From Acidimicrobiales bacterium (GTDB taxonomy: Bacteria; Actinomycetota; Acidimicrobiia; Acidimicrobiales; Ilumatobacteraceae), in assembly GCA_030828465.1 (NCBI GenBank), contig JAURCL010000011.1, positions 1 through 47,984 on the forward strand: a DNA stretch of 47,984 bases, in the 5' to 3' direction. The notes under the pieces were generated by a model that ran no database searches, was not told the DNA's origin, and saw only the letters and a program-made list of their open reading frames with translations. The position numbers were made by a program, and so were the translations under genes. Of the stretch, positions 1-7,980 are shown one piece after another (the stretch's first letter is position 1; each line of letters begins with the position of its first letter).

Positions 1-795
1 TGGAACGCGCGCAACGACTGGCCGTCGCTCACACAGCCCGTCGAGGCCAGCGACACCTGGGGGGATCGCCTGACCCGGTTCTTCACCGGGCTCGTCCCTC
101 GCTCGCTCGGCCTCATGGGGGAGGGGGGAGGCTGGGTCGTGCCCGGTGCGATCGCTGCGCTCGTGATCATTGCGGTGGTGGCGCTCGCCGTCGTCGGCAT
201 CTCGGTGGCGGTGTGGCAACGCTCCATGGTGCTGCTGCTGGTGGTCGTGCCCGTACTCGTTTGCTGGCCGCTCATGGCGACGCTCGCCAACCTGGCGTTT
301 GTGGCCGACTCGCGCTACGCCGTGATCTACCTGCCGTTCCTCGCGCTCACCGTCGCGATCGGCGCCGAGCATCTCGCTGCCCTCGTCTCCACCTCGGTAC
401 GGCGAGCCGGTGTCGTTGTCGTTCCCGCTGCGCTTCTGGCGGTCACCGTCGTGCCGTGGCTCCACTCTGAGGCGCCGGCAACACCCGATGCGAATGGCCT
501 CGCCAACGCCGTCGCCGAGGCGCTCGACGAGGCCTCGGTCGCGCGGCTGTCCGGGCACTACTGGGGTGTGTTGCCGGTGGAGTACGCGAGTGACGGTCGC
601 ATCGTCACCGCAGTGAACGGAAACCCGTATGTGGTACGGCTCCCCGAGTCGCAGCGACTCGTGGAGGGCGCCGACCCCGGTCGCGTCGCGCACCTGCACC
701 TGGCCGGCTCCGAACCAACGTTGCCGCTCGCCGCTGACACCTATCGGGTCACCGAGGTCGGCCCGTATCGGCTGTACATTCCCGTCGACGGCTGA
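1..795 (+). CDS. Membrane glycosyltransferase-like protein, C-terminal part (N-terminus outside window)
   Basis: The reading frame is open from base 1, so only the last 264 residues are present. The visible part has about four hydrophobic segments (near residues 46-70, 77-97, 107-127 and 138-154) followed by a soluble domain of about 105 residues. That layout resembles the C-terminus of polytopic GT-C (PMT/ArnT-like) glycosyltransferases, which transfer sugars from polyprenol donors at the membrane. No catalytic motif is visible because the N-terminal loops are missing, so the function is inferred from architecture and from the adjacent glycosyltransferase genes. The stop lies 26 bp before the next gene, which has its own Shine-Dalgarno sequence, so the two probably share a transcript. 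Confidence 0.6.
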   Translation, partial: WNARNDWPSLTQPVEASDTWGDRLTRFFTGLVPRSLGLMGEGGGWVVPGAIAALVIIAVVALAVVGISVAVWQRSMVLLLVVVPVLVCWPLMATLANLAFVADSRYAVIYLPFLALTVAIGAEHLAALVSTSVRRAGVVVVPAALLAVTVVPWLHSEAPATPDANGLANAVAEALDEASVARLSGHYWGVLPVEYASDGRIVTAVNGNPYVVRLPESQRLVEGADPGRVAHLHLAGSEPTLPLAADTYRVTEVGPYRLYIPVDG

Positions 796-821
796 CCGCG
801 GGATCGGTCGCTGGAGGAATC

Positions 822-1562
822 ATGTGGAACGGACAGCGGGTGGCGGTTGTGCTGCCGACCTACAACGAGCACCTGTCAATCGCTGAGTGCATCCGTTCCT
901 TCGAGTCACTCGGCGTGGTCGACGACATCGTGGTCGTCAACAACAACGCCCATCGCGACACCTCCCCGGCGGTCGCGACTACAGCGGCGCGAGAGGTCCA
1001 CGAGTCAACCCAGGGCTACGGGGCGGCGATACGCCGCGGGCTCGCCGAGACCTCCGACGCCGACCTGGTGTGCATCTGCGAGCCCGACGGAACCTTCGAG
1101 CCGGCCGACCTCCTCAAACTGCTGGCGTACTCGGCCGATGTCGAACTGGTACTCGGCTCACGCACCGTCCAGACGTTCATCCTCTCCGGAGCGAACATGG
1201 GATGGTTCCTACGCTGGGGGAACTGGGCGGTGGCGAAACTCACCGAGGTCCTGTTCAACACCGTCTACCTCTCCGACGTCGGCTGCACCTTCCGTGTGCT
1301 GTCCCGCTCGGCCGTCGACGAGATCTCGCCCCGTTGGCACGGCGACGGCTCGCCCGCCGGGTTCGAGATGATGCTCACAGCGGTCGACCTCCGACTGGAT
1401 CTCGTGCAGATCCCGGTGACCTATCGACCCCGAGTCGGTCAGAGCTCGGTCACCGGCGACCGCCTCAAAGCGGTACGGCTCGGCCTTGAGATGATCGCGA
1501 TGCTGATCAGGGTGCGGGTGCGCGGTGTTGGCGCCCGGTCGGGGCCGACCTCGCAGGGGTAG
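822..1562 (+). CDS. Family 2 glycosyltransferase (dolichyl-phosphate-mannose-synthase-like)
   Basis: A 246-residue GT-A fold enzyme that probably moves a sugar from a nucleotide donor onto a lipid or glycan acceptor at the cytoplasmic face. The N-terminus has VVLPTYNE (about residues 9-16), the metal/donor site reads EPDGTF (87-92, the DxD-equivalent position of DPM synthases), and LGSRT follows at 111-115. The length matches single-domain polyprenyl-phosphate glycosyltransferases without membrane segments. The ATG is preceded by GGAGGA with a 5-6 nt spacer. It sits between a membrane GT-like protein and two GT4 genes, which supports a role in surface glycan assembly. The substrate cannot be read from the sequence. 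Its TAG stop is also part of a likely -10 hexamer for the next gene. Confidence 0.85.
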   Translation: MWNGQRVAVVLPTYNEHLSIAECIRSFESLGVVDDIVVVNNNAHRDTSPAVATTAAREVHESTQGYGAAIRRGLAETSDADLVCICEPDGTFEPADLLKLLAYSADVELVLGSRTVQTFILSGANMGWFLRWGNWAVAKLTEVLFNTVYLSDVGCTFRVLSRSAVDEISPRWHGDGSPAGFEMMLTAVDLRLDLVQIPVTYRPRVGQSSVTGDRLKAVRLGLEMIAMLIRVRVRGVGARSGPTSQG

Positions 1563-1571
1563 TCTCAGGGC
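1560..1571 (+). promoter_or_regulatory. Candidate leaderless promoter -10 (TAGTCT) for the 1572 gene
   Basis: TAGTCT at 1560-1565 is followed by a 6-nt spacer and then GTG at 1572, so transcription would start at or next to the start codon. The first three bases are the stop codon of the upstream glycosyltransferase gene. No Shine-Dalgarno sequence is present in the spacer. Confidence 0.45.
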
Positions 1572-1850
1572 GTGCGGGTCCTCAGGGCGTTGCTGCGCCG
1601 GATCACCGGAGGCGATCTCCGAGCGCTCCGGTCCGAGGTAAGGGAACTTCGTGTCGCCGTCGACCGGATCGATGAACTCGTTCAACAGCTCAACCACGAG
1701 CTTCGGGCCGCGGCTGAGGACGGTCCACCGCTCAGCATCGGTCTCGCTGAGAGGGTTCGCCTTGACGCCGAGACCGCGCTCGCCTCGGTCCGGGTGATCG
1801 ATCGGCAACTGCGCCGGCTCGGTCTCGAGGCCGACGGCGACGACACATGA
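1572..1850 (+). CDS. Small charged, probably coiled-coil protein of unknown function
   Basis: A 92-residue, Arg/Glu/Leu-rich protein with heptad-like spacing (LRALRSEVRELRVAVDRIDEL near residues 16-36), so an extended helix or coiled coil is likely. It has no signal peptide, membrane segment or recognised catalytic motif. The GTG start is chosen because a TAGTCT -10 lies 6 nt upstream, a leaderless arrangement, and because the frame is flanked tightly by real genes. It overlaps the following GT4 gene by 4 bp (ATGA), so the two are translationally coupled. It could be a scaffold or regulatory partner of the glycosyltransferases, but nothing in the sequence proves this. Confidence 0.6.
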   Translation: MRVLRALLRRITGGDLRALRSEVRELRVAVDRIDELVQQLNHELRAAAEDGPPLSIGLAERVRLDAETALASVRVIDRQLRRLGLEADGDDT

Positions 1851-3286
1851 CCGTGGTCCCGCCGGACGGGCGGGGCGCCCCGATCATCATCGACGGGCGC
1901 GCGCTCACGCACCCGACCGCGGCCGGGCGGGGGATCGGACGGTGGGTCACCACCTTGGTGCGCTCCCTCCACGCTGTCGGAGAGGTACCGGTCGTGCTCA
2001 CCGATGGGTCCGCCGGGGCGCGGGAGTGGCAGCGGACGCTCCCCGACGTCGACGCCCGCCCGCTCGACCGCTCATCGGTGCGAAGCTTGCTCGCTGAAGC
2101 ATCGTCGGAGGCGCCCTGGTTCGTGGCCACCCAAATGATGCTGCACCCGGTCGCCCTCGACCCGATCCCATCCAGCGTGAACGAAGCGGGCCTCCCGGTC
2201 GCCGCCGTCATGTACGACGTCATCCCGCAGCGCTATCCGAGTCGATATTTGGTGAGTCCGGCCGCGCGACGACAGAGCGAGTTGCGTGGCGCGCTCGCGC
2301 GCACCGTCGATCTCATGCTCGCCATCTCGCAGTTCGCCGCGCTGACCGCCCGTCATGAGCTCTCGCTCGGATCCATCCCAATCGTCGACATCGGATCGGC
2401 CGTCGAACCCGCGTTCCGCGTCGCCCCCGGTGTCGCCCGCGTCCGGCCGGGAGAGGTCGTGGTCGTCGGGGGAGCCGATGAGCGCAAGAACATCCCGCGA
2501 CTCCTCCGAGCCTGGGAACGGATCCCCGCCGCGGTGCGCGCGCCCCGTCGGCTCGTCGTCGTGGCCGGGGTCGACCGAGCGACGCATCTCCGATGGAATC
2601 ACGAGGTCGTGCACCTCGGCCTCGGCGAATCGGTGACCCTGGCGGGAGGAGTTCCGGAGGCGGAACTGATCGCAATGCTCCAACGGGCCGAACTGAGCGT
2701 CTTCCCCTCAACCGAGGAGGGGTTCGGTCTTCCCGTCGTGGAGGCGGCCGCTTGCGGGTGTCCGGTGATCTGCGCTCGAGGCTCTTCCCTCGACCAAGTT
2801 GCTGGTGACCCGGCTCTCCAGTTCGACCCCTACGACGTCACGGCGATGGCCGGGGCGATCGAATCGGCCCTCGTCGACGATGCCCACCGGTCGCGTCTCT
2901 CGGCCAGCGCCCGCCGGATCGCCGAAACCTGGACACCGCCCGCGCTCGGGTCCCGTGTGGTCGCCGCGCTGAGAGGGGAGTATCGACCGATGTGCGCTCG
3001 ACCGGTGCGGCTACTCGAACGTCGCGTTGCCGTGGGCGCTGAGACGATTGAGCGCGCGCGAGCGATCGCGACGGGACTCGACGAACCAGTCCACACCCTG
3101 TTCGTCGCCGGCGAGGGCCTTGCTGGCGAGGAGAACGGACTCGGGTCGGCGGAGTCGACCCTTCGTCCGGTCGGCATGCTCGGACGCGACGCCGCTCCCG
3201 ATGAGTTCGATCGCGTGGTGCTCGACGAGCGCGCCGATGCGGGCTCGATGACCGGTCGCCGCCGGCTGGTCGTGGAGGGCGCGTGA
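1847..3286 (+). CDS. Family 4 glycosyltransferase with C-terminal extension
   Basis: A 479-residue GT-B fold retaining glycosyltransferase. The C-terminal nucleotide-sugar half carries the E-x7-E signature (E291 and E299 in EEGFGLPVVEAAACG), preceded by VVVVGGADERKN (about 204-215). GRGIGRW near residues 28-33 is the N-terminal glycine-rich acceptor loop typical of GT4. Residues from about 381 to the end (~99) lie beyond the usual GT-B fold and have no family I recognise. It starts inside the stop of the small coiled-coil gene (ATGA) and overlaps the next gene start, so it belongs to one polycistronic glycan cluster. The acceptor and donor are unknown. Confidence 0.85.
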   Translation: MTVVPPDGRGAPIIIDGRALTHPTAAGRGIGRWVTTLVRSLHAVGEVPVVLTDGSAGAREWQRTLPDVDARPLDRSSVRSLLAEASSEAPWFVATQMMLHPVALDPIPSSVNEAGLPVAAVMYDVIPQRYPSRYLVSPAARRQSELRGALARTVDLMLAISQFAALTARHELSLGSIPIVDIGSAVEPAFRVAPGVARVRPGEVVVVGGADERKNIPRLLRAWERIPAAVRAPRRLVVVAGVDRATHLRWNHEVVHLGLGESVTLAGGVPEAELIAMLQRAELSVFPSTEEGFGLPVVEAAACGCPVICARGSSLDQVAGDPALQFDPYDVTAMAGAIESALVDDAHRSRLSASARRIAETWTPPALGSRVVAALRGEYRPMCARPVRLLERRVAVGAETIERARAIATGLDEPVHTLFVAGEGLAGEENGLGSAESTLRPVGMLGRDAAPDEFDRVVLDERADAGSMTGRRRLVVEGA

Positions 3287-4677
3287 TGACGGCCGACCTT
3301 CCGCGGGTTCGCGTGGTCGTGCTGACCTTCGACGGCGGGCAGATGACGATCGACTGCCTCGCATCGCTTCGCGCGCTCGACTGGCCAACCGATCGGCTCG
3401 AGGTCATCCTCGTCGACAACGGCTCACTCGACGATGTCGCCGAACGCGTTCGCGCCGAGTTCCCCGAGGTCGTGGTGCTCGAACCGCTCGAGAACCTCGG
3501 TTTCGCTGGTGGTTGCAACCTTGGGATTCGTCACGGCATCGACGGCCCGCTCGCCGATCAGGTCGATCACATCGCGCTCCTCAACAACGACGCCACCGTC
3601 GACCCGCAGTGGCTTCGCCGGCTCGTGGAGCGGATGGAATCGTCAAGCGATATCGGCGGTGTCGCCTCGAAGATGCTCCTCGCCGATCGGTTCCATGGCA
3701 TCACCCTCGCGGTCGACGGTGTCGATGAGTCGGATCCCGGCCAATCGCTCGGAGTCTGCCTCTCAGCGGTGCGCATCGGAGATGAGCGCGACGATGACCG
3801 GCTTCGATTCGACGAGGGGTTCCACGGCCCCGTCGATCCGGATCGCGCGCGCGATGAGGAGTTCGCCCGATGGACGCGAGCCACGGCCGAACTGCGACTG
3901 GTGGCCCGCGACACCAGCCCCCAACCCGGACGGGTCGCTCTCCGCCTGTCCGCGAAGCAGCCCCATCGGGTGACGCTCACCGCGGACGTCGAGCAGGTCG
4001 AGGTGACCGTTGGTGAGGGTGGCGAGCGAGCCGCTGTGTGGGTCGAGATCGAAGTGGGGGCCGACACCTTCGATGCCATCAACAACGTTGGCTCCGAGCT
4101 CTACCGGTTCGGGTTCGCCGGCGATCGCGGGTTCACCGAGCGCGACGAGGGCCAGTTCGGGACCTCCGAGGAGGTGTTCGCATGGTGCGGGGGCGCGGCG
4201 CTGCTGCGTGCCAGTCATCTCGACCAGGTCGGCGTCTTCGATGAGCACCTTTTCCTCTATTACGAGGACACCGACCTCGCCTGGCGCGCCCGACGGGCCG
4301 GCTGGCGACATGTGTACGAACCACGAGCGCTGGTCAGACACCGTCACGCGCAGACCAGTGGGGTCGGGTCTGACGTCTTTCGCTTCCACACCGAGCGCAA
4401 CCGGCTGCTGGTTACCGCTCGGAACGCGCCGCTGCGCCTCGTGCTGCTCACCGGACTCGCTGAGGCGCGACATTGCCTGCGGGTCAACCTCGCCCTGCTC
4501 GTAAAGCGACCGCTCACCTTGAGGATGCCGTCTCGAGTCGAGCCTCGACATCGACGGCGAGTGCTCGCCGCGTACCTGCGATCCCTTCCGAAATATGTGC
4601 TGTCGCGTCGCGAATCGGTGCCAGCGTCGATTCCACGACCCGTGGTGCATCGACAGTGGGAGCGCTCGAAATGGTGA
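3286..4677 (+). CDS. Family 2 glycosyltransferase (rhamnosyltransferase-like) with an inserted domain
   Basis: A GT-A glycosyltransferase of 463 residues from ATG 3286; a GTG one codon earlier (3283) is equally possible. Motifs are VVLTFDGGQ near the N-terminus, VDNGS for the nucleotide pocket, NND (residues ~101-103) as the DxD-like metal motif and EDTDLAWR (~328-335) with the catalytic acid/base region. These match the WbbL/rhamnosyltransferase branch of GT2. Between the metal motif and the ED motif about 125 extra residues (~140-265) are inserted; residues ~201-260 look beta-strand rich. The gene overlaps both neighbours by 1-7 bp, consistent with one transcript. Confidence 0.85.
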   Translation: MTADLPRVRVVVLTFDGGQMTIDCLASLRALDWPTDRLEVILVDNGSLDDVAERVRAEFPEVVVLEPLENLGFAGGCNLGIRHGIDGPLADQVDHIALLNNDATVDPQWLRRLVERMESSSDIGGVASKMLLADRFHGITLAVDGVDESDPGQSLGVCLSAVRIGDERDDDRLRFDEGFHGPVDPDRARDEEFARWTRATAELRLVARDTSPQPGRVALRLSAKQPHRVTLTADVEQVEVTVGEGGERAAVWVEIEVGADTFDAINNVGSELYRFGFAGDRGFTERDEGQFGTSEEVFAWCGGAALLRASHLDQVGVFDEHLFLYYEDTDLAWRARRAGWRHVYEPRALVRHRHAQTSGVGSDVFRFHTERNRLLVTARNAPLRLVLLTGLAEARHCLRVNLALLVKRPLTLRMPSRVEPRHRRRVLAAYLRSLPKYVLSRRESVPASIPRPVVHRQWERSKW

Positions 4678-5843
4678 GGGTGGGGGTGTACAACCTCTAC
4701 TGGTCGACCTATGGCGGAGGGGAGCAGGTCGCCGGCACTCTCGCCGCGCATCTCGCCGATCGACCGGGGGTGGAGGTCACCCTGCTCGGACCCGAACCGG
4801 TCGACCTCGAAGCGACCCGGGCTCGGCTCGGGATCGACCTCGCGCGATGCTCGTGGAGGCGGGTGACCGATGATGACGAAGCCGGTGAGGCAAGCGCCGA
4901 TTTCGATCTTTTCGTGAACGGGACCTATCTGAGCCGCGCCGTCAGCCGCGCCGCTGCGTCCTGGTACTACGTCCATTTTCCCTCAGTCCCGACGGGACAT
5001 CGGGCGCGCCGCGTGGACCGTGTCGCTCGCCTCGGACTCCGAGCGCTTGGCGAGCGTGACCTGCCCGCCGCTCTCGATGGCGTGCGCGAGGGGCTCCGCC
5101 GTCGGCGGATCGATCAGAGCTGGGTGTCGTCATATACGCAGTTCTTGGCCAACTCGTCGTACACCGCGCGATGGGTTGAGCGTCTGTGGGGAGTGTCCTC
5201 CGGGGTGCTGCACCCCCCGGTCACCCCGCTGGTCGCCGGGGGCGTCGAGCGCGAGCCCGTCATCGTGGCACTCGGACGCTTCTTCGACCCCGTCTACGGC
5301 CACTCCAAGAAGCAGGACGCGCTGCTTGACACGTGGCTCGAGCTCGAGCAGCGGCCGGAGGCCGAATCGTGGCGCCTCGTGCTGATAGGCGGTGCTGACT
5401 CGCGAAGCCGTGACTTCGTCCTCGGTCTCAAACGACGGGCGCGTGACCACCGAGTCGATGTCCGAGTGAACGCACCGAGAGCCGAGGTCGCGCAGCTCCT
5501 GTCACGAGCCTCGATCCTGTGGCACGCGGCCGGACTCGATGAGGACCCGGAGTCGCATCCAGATCGTTTCGAGCACTTCGGGATCGCGGTGGTGGAGGCG
5601 ATGGCAGCTGGGCTGGTGCCCGTTGTCTTTGGTGCGGCCGGGCCTGCTGAGGTCGTCGAGCACGGGGTCAGCGGCCTTCATTGGCACGACCGCGCCGACC
5701 TCCTGGATCAGACCTCGGCGCTGCTCGCCGACCCGAGCCGGAGGAGCGCGTTGTCCGAGGCGGCGATGCGCAGAGCGGACGATTTCGGCGTCGGATCGTT
5801 CGGGTCGACGGTCGAGCAACTCCTCAACGAGGTCGTCGGTTAG
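4671..5843 (+). CDS. Family 4 glycosyltransferase (ALG11-like GT-B)
   Basis: A 390-residue GT-B enzyme. STYGGGEQV (12-20) is the N-terminal glycine loop and E301/E309 in EHFGIAVVEAMAAG form the E-x7-E motif. The set GGGE, SYTQFLANSSYTARWV and LGRFF resembles the ALG11/GT4 mannosyltransferase group that uses GDP-mannose, but this is only a resemblance. The open frame extends upstream to 4473, but ATG 4671 is chosen because it gives a normal GT-B N-terminus and a 7-bp overlap with the preceding gene. Its TAG stop overlaps the TAA stop of the convergent membrane-protein gene by 2-4 bp, leaving no room for a dedicated terminator. Confidence 0.8.
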   Translation: MVRVGVYNLYWSTYGGGEQVAGTLAAHLADRPGVEVTLLGPEPVDLEATRARLGIDLARCSWRRVTDDDEAGEASADFDLFVNGTYLSRAVSRAAASWYYVHFPSVPTGHRARRVDRVARLGLRALGERDLPAALDGVREGLRRRRIDQSWVSSYTQFLANSSYTARWVERLWGVSSGVLHPPVTPLVAGGVEREPVIVALGRFFDPVYGHSKKQDALLDTWLELEQRPEAESWRLVLIGGADSRSRDFVLGLKRRARDHRVDVRVNAPRAEVAQLLSRASILWHAAGLDEDPESHPDRFEHFGIAVVEAMAAGLVPVVFGAAGPAEVVEHGVSGLHWHDRADLLDQTSALLADPSRRSALSEAAMRRADDFGVGSFGSTVEQLLNEVVG

Positions 5844-7264
5844 GGGCCGAGCTGTTCCGGCGGCACGTTCACGATCGGGACGACCGCCAGATACGGGCCC
5901 TCGGTGAACTCCTCCACCGGTCCCGCGATCGCGTTGAGACGGTCGCGTGTCGAAGCGGCGCCCTCCGGATCCCCCGGAATCCAAAAGACGTGCGCGACAC
6001 GGCGCGCCTCGCGCACCGATCGGTCGCGTCGCTCGTCCGGGATCATCGCTGTCGAAGAGGTGATCTCCGGCTGGTGGAACTCGAGGAACACGGCGGTGTC
6101 ATCGAGGGAGTACGCCCCGGTCACCCCGGCCTCAGCGAGCATCGCGGCGAGCGTGGACGGATTATCGCGACCCGCGACCTCATTGCTGAGTGAGCGCACG
6201 GTGAGGCCGGTGCCGAGTGAGGTGACGGCCAGAAGCGCCACCGCGGCAGCCGGCCGATGCCGATCGGGGAGAGCCGAGATCGCGACAACGGCGAGCAGCG
6301 CGATCGGAGCCGCGAGGAGCACCGTTGCTTCGAGTGGGCTGAGATCGGACACGAGGCTCGCAACCCCGACGACAGGAATCAGCAGCAGGGTCGCGAAGCG
6401 GGCTCGTGGTCGACGAGCCAAAACGAGGGCCGCGGCCATGACAACGATCGCTGCCAGCGCGAGAACTGGCGTCGGTGAGATGAGCCGCACGGCATCCGAG
6501 GGTGCCGCGATGCCGACGACCCGACCCCAGAGGTCGGGCCACTGCGCTCGTGCCGCAGCGCCCCAGGCCTCGGGCGGGTTGGGGAACCCTCCGCCCCCTC
6601 GACCGATCAGCGCGCGGGCCAGCCACGGCAGCGCGCCCACCGAAGCCCACGCTGCAGTCGTCAGCGCGGCGCGCCCCGAGGGAAGTCGGCCGGAGATGAC
6701 GAGAGCGACCACGACGGGAACAAGGAAGACGACGATGCGATCCGACTCCCACCAGCCCAATCCGAAGAGCAGGCCGAGGGCCCACCACGGGGGCTCGCCG
6801 GTTGGACGCTCGATGAGCACGAGCATCCCCAGCCCGAACCCGAGCACAGCGACGAGCCCCGCCACCGGTCGGCCAGCGGTGGCGATGGCACTTGCCGGAT
6901 GGATGCTGGCCAGGGCGGCGGCCACCAAGGGCCACGGGGAGGCCAGCCGGGTCCTCGCGAGGGCCCAGACGAGGGCGGCGATTCCCGCGGTCGACAGCAC
7001 CGGCCAGATCGCGAGGATGGTCGCCTCGGCGAAGGGCAGACCGATGAGGGCGATCAGCGCCGATTCCACTGGGCCGATTCGCGCGGCGGGAAGCGCGCCG
7101 ACCCATGACCCGGCCCGAAGATCGCGCGCCGCGAGGACCGTGAGCACCCAGTCGGTCCGCTCGGCGGCGACGGCCATCGAGGAGGCCCACACCCGCAGCA
7201 CCATCGAGATTCCGAGCGCCGTGAGTGAGGCGGCGATGAGTCCCTTGCGGGCGTTCGGGGTCAC
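5840..7264 (-). CDS. Polytopic membrane protein, GT-C/PMT-like
   Basis: A 474-residue protein with about ten or more hydrophobic segments and a soluble C-terminal domain of ~110 residues. It resembles GT-C glycosyltransferases that use polyprenol-linked sugars, and the layout matches the partial protein at the left edge. A longer open frame reaches 7564, but that N-terminus is low-complexity Arg/Pro and lies over the methyltransferase gene. The GTG at 7264 is preferred because it overlaps the methyltransferase stop by 4 bp (GTGA) and leads directly into the first membrane helix. An Asp in the first extracytoplasmic loop (AAERTDWVLT) would be the typical catalytic position. The exact sugar and acceptor are unknown. 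Confidence 0.65.
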   Translation of the reverse strand: MTPNARKGLIAASLTALGISMVLRVWASSMAVAAERTDWVLTVLAARDLRAGSWVGALPAARIGPVESALIALIGLPFAEATILAIWPVLSTAGIAALVWALARTRLASPWPLVAAALASIHPASAIATAGRPVAGLVAVLGFGLGMLVLIERPTGEPPWWALGLLFGLGWWESDRIVVFLVPVVVALVISGRLPSGRAALTTAAWASVGALPWLARALIGRGGGGFPNPPEAWGAAARAQWPDLWGRVVGIAAPSDAVRLISPTPVLALAAIVVMAAALVLARRPRARFATLLLIPVVGVASLVSDLSPLEATVLLAAPIALLAVVAISALPDRHRPAAAVALLAVTSLGTGLTVRSLSNEVAGRDNPSTLAAMLAEAGVTGAYSLDDTAVFLEFHQPEITSSTAMIPDERRDRSVREARRVAHVFWIPGDPEGAASTRDRLNAIAGPVEEFTEGPYLAVVPIVNVPPEQLGP

Positions 7265-7896
7265 GGCCGTCGAGCGACGAGCAGCATCTGTCCGGCCAGG
7301 GGGCGCCAGGGGAGCCGTAGGTAGAGCGGAACGAGTCGATGACCGAAGGAGAGGCGACTCCTCATGCTGAGCGGCAGGAACCGTCGTTCGACGTGCACCA
7401 CCTCGAAGCCTGCCGCGCCGAGTCGGTCGGCGAGGGAGACATCGGTGTGGATCGTCCGGTGGGTGTAGTCGTCGAAGTAGGCCCGGGGCGCGAGAGCGAA
7501 ATTCGGCTGCACGAGAATCAGATGACCGCCCGGCCGAAGCACCCGGAGGACCTCGCTGAGGCATCGATCGATGTCGGTGTGCTCGAGGTGCTCAAGGAAG
7601 TTGCTGGCCGTCACCGTGGTGAACTCGGCATCGGTGAATCGGCGGAGGTCGGTGGCGTCACCGACCACCGCCTCGACGCCCTCCGGAACGAGATCGGGGA
7701 GGGCGGGGTGGAGGTCGATCGCCACTCGTCGCTTCGCCTCGAGCGCAGCGGTCAACTCGCCCCGGCCGGCAGCCAGATCGAGTGCGGCGCCGCCAGCGTC
7801 GATCCACGGGCGGAGATAGCGGGCGATGTGGGTCCAGACCGCGGCGCGCCGGGGGTCGTCGGTCAGCCGCGTGGAGAAGTACGTCGGCTCATCCAC
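7261..7896 (-). CDS. Class I SAM-dependent methyltransferase
   Basis: A 211-residue type-11-like methyltransferase. Motif I is LDLAAGRGE (about 39-47), the acidic post-I residue is in RRVAIDLHP, and the motif around NFLEHLEHTD plus LRVLRPGGHLIL (motif III region) are typical of small-molecule or glycolipid methyltransferases. The frame is open to 7926, but GTG 7896 is chosen because TACTGT sits 6 nt upstream, matching the leaderless promoter pattern seen elsewhere here. The gene is translationally coupled to the downstream membrane protein, so it probably decorates the same glycan. Substrate unknown. Confidence 0.8.
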   Translation of the reverse strand: MDEPTYFSTRLTDDPRRAAVWTHIARYLRPWIDAGGAALDLAAGRGELTAALEAKRRVAIDLHPALPDLVPEGVEAVVGDATDLRRFTDAEFTTVTASNFLEHLEHTDIDRCLSEVLRVLRPGGHLILVQPNFALAPRAYFDDYTHRTIHTDVSLADRLGAAGFEVVHVERRFLPLSMRSRLSFGHRLVPLYLRLPWRPLAGQMLLVARRP

Positions 7897-7908
7897 GCTC
7901 GGACAGTA
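7897..7908 (-). promoter_or_regulatory. Candidate leaderless promoter -10 (TACTGT) for the methyltransferase
   Basis: On the - strand TACTGT (7908-7903) is followed by a 6-nt spacer and GTG at 7896. There is no Shine-Dalgarno sequence. Confidence 0.45.
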
Positions 7909-7980
7909 CCGCCGCTCGGGTAGCACCCCCGGGCACCCCGCGGGTCGACGGGCGTCTCCTCGGTTGGCTCGGGCAGCGGA

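Noticed and set aside
5904-7370. 488-codon open frame on the + strand over the membrane-protein gene
   Set aside because: Ser/Arg/Thr-rich shadow; the - strand frame has coherent membrane helices.
7897-7980. Terminator between the MaoC-like gene and the methyltransferase
   Set aside because: The region is GC-rich with partial self-complementarity but no clear stem-loop with a U tract.
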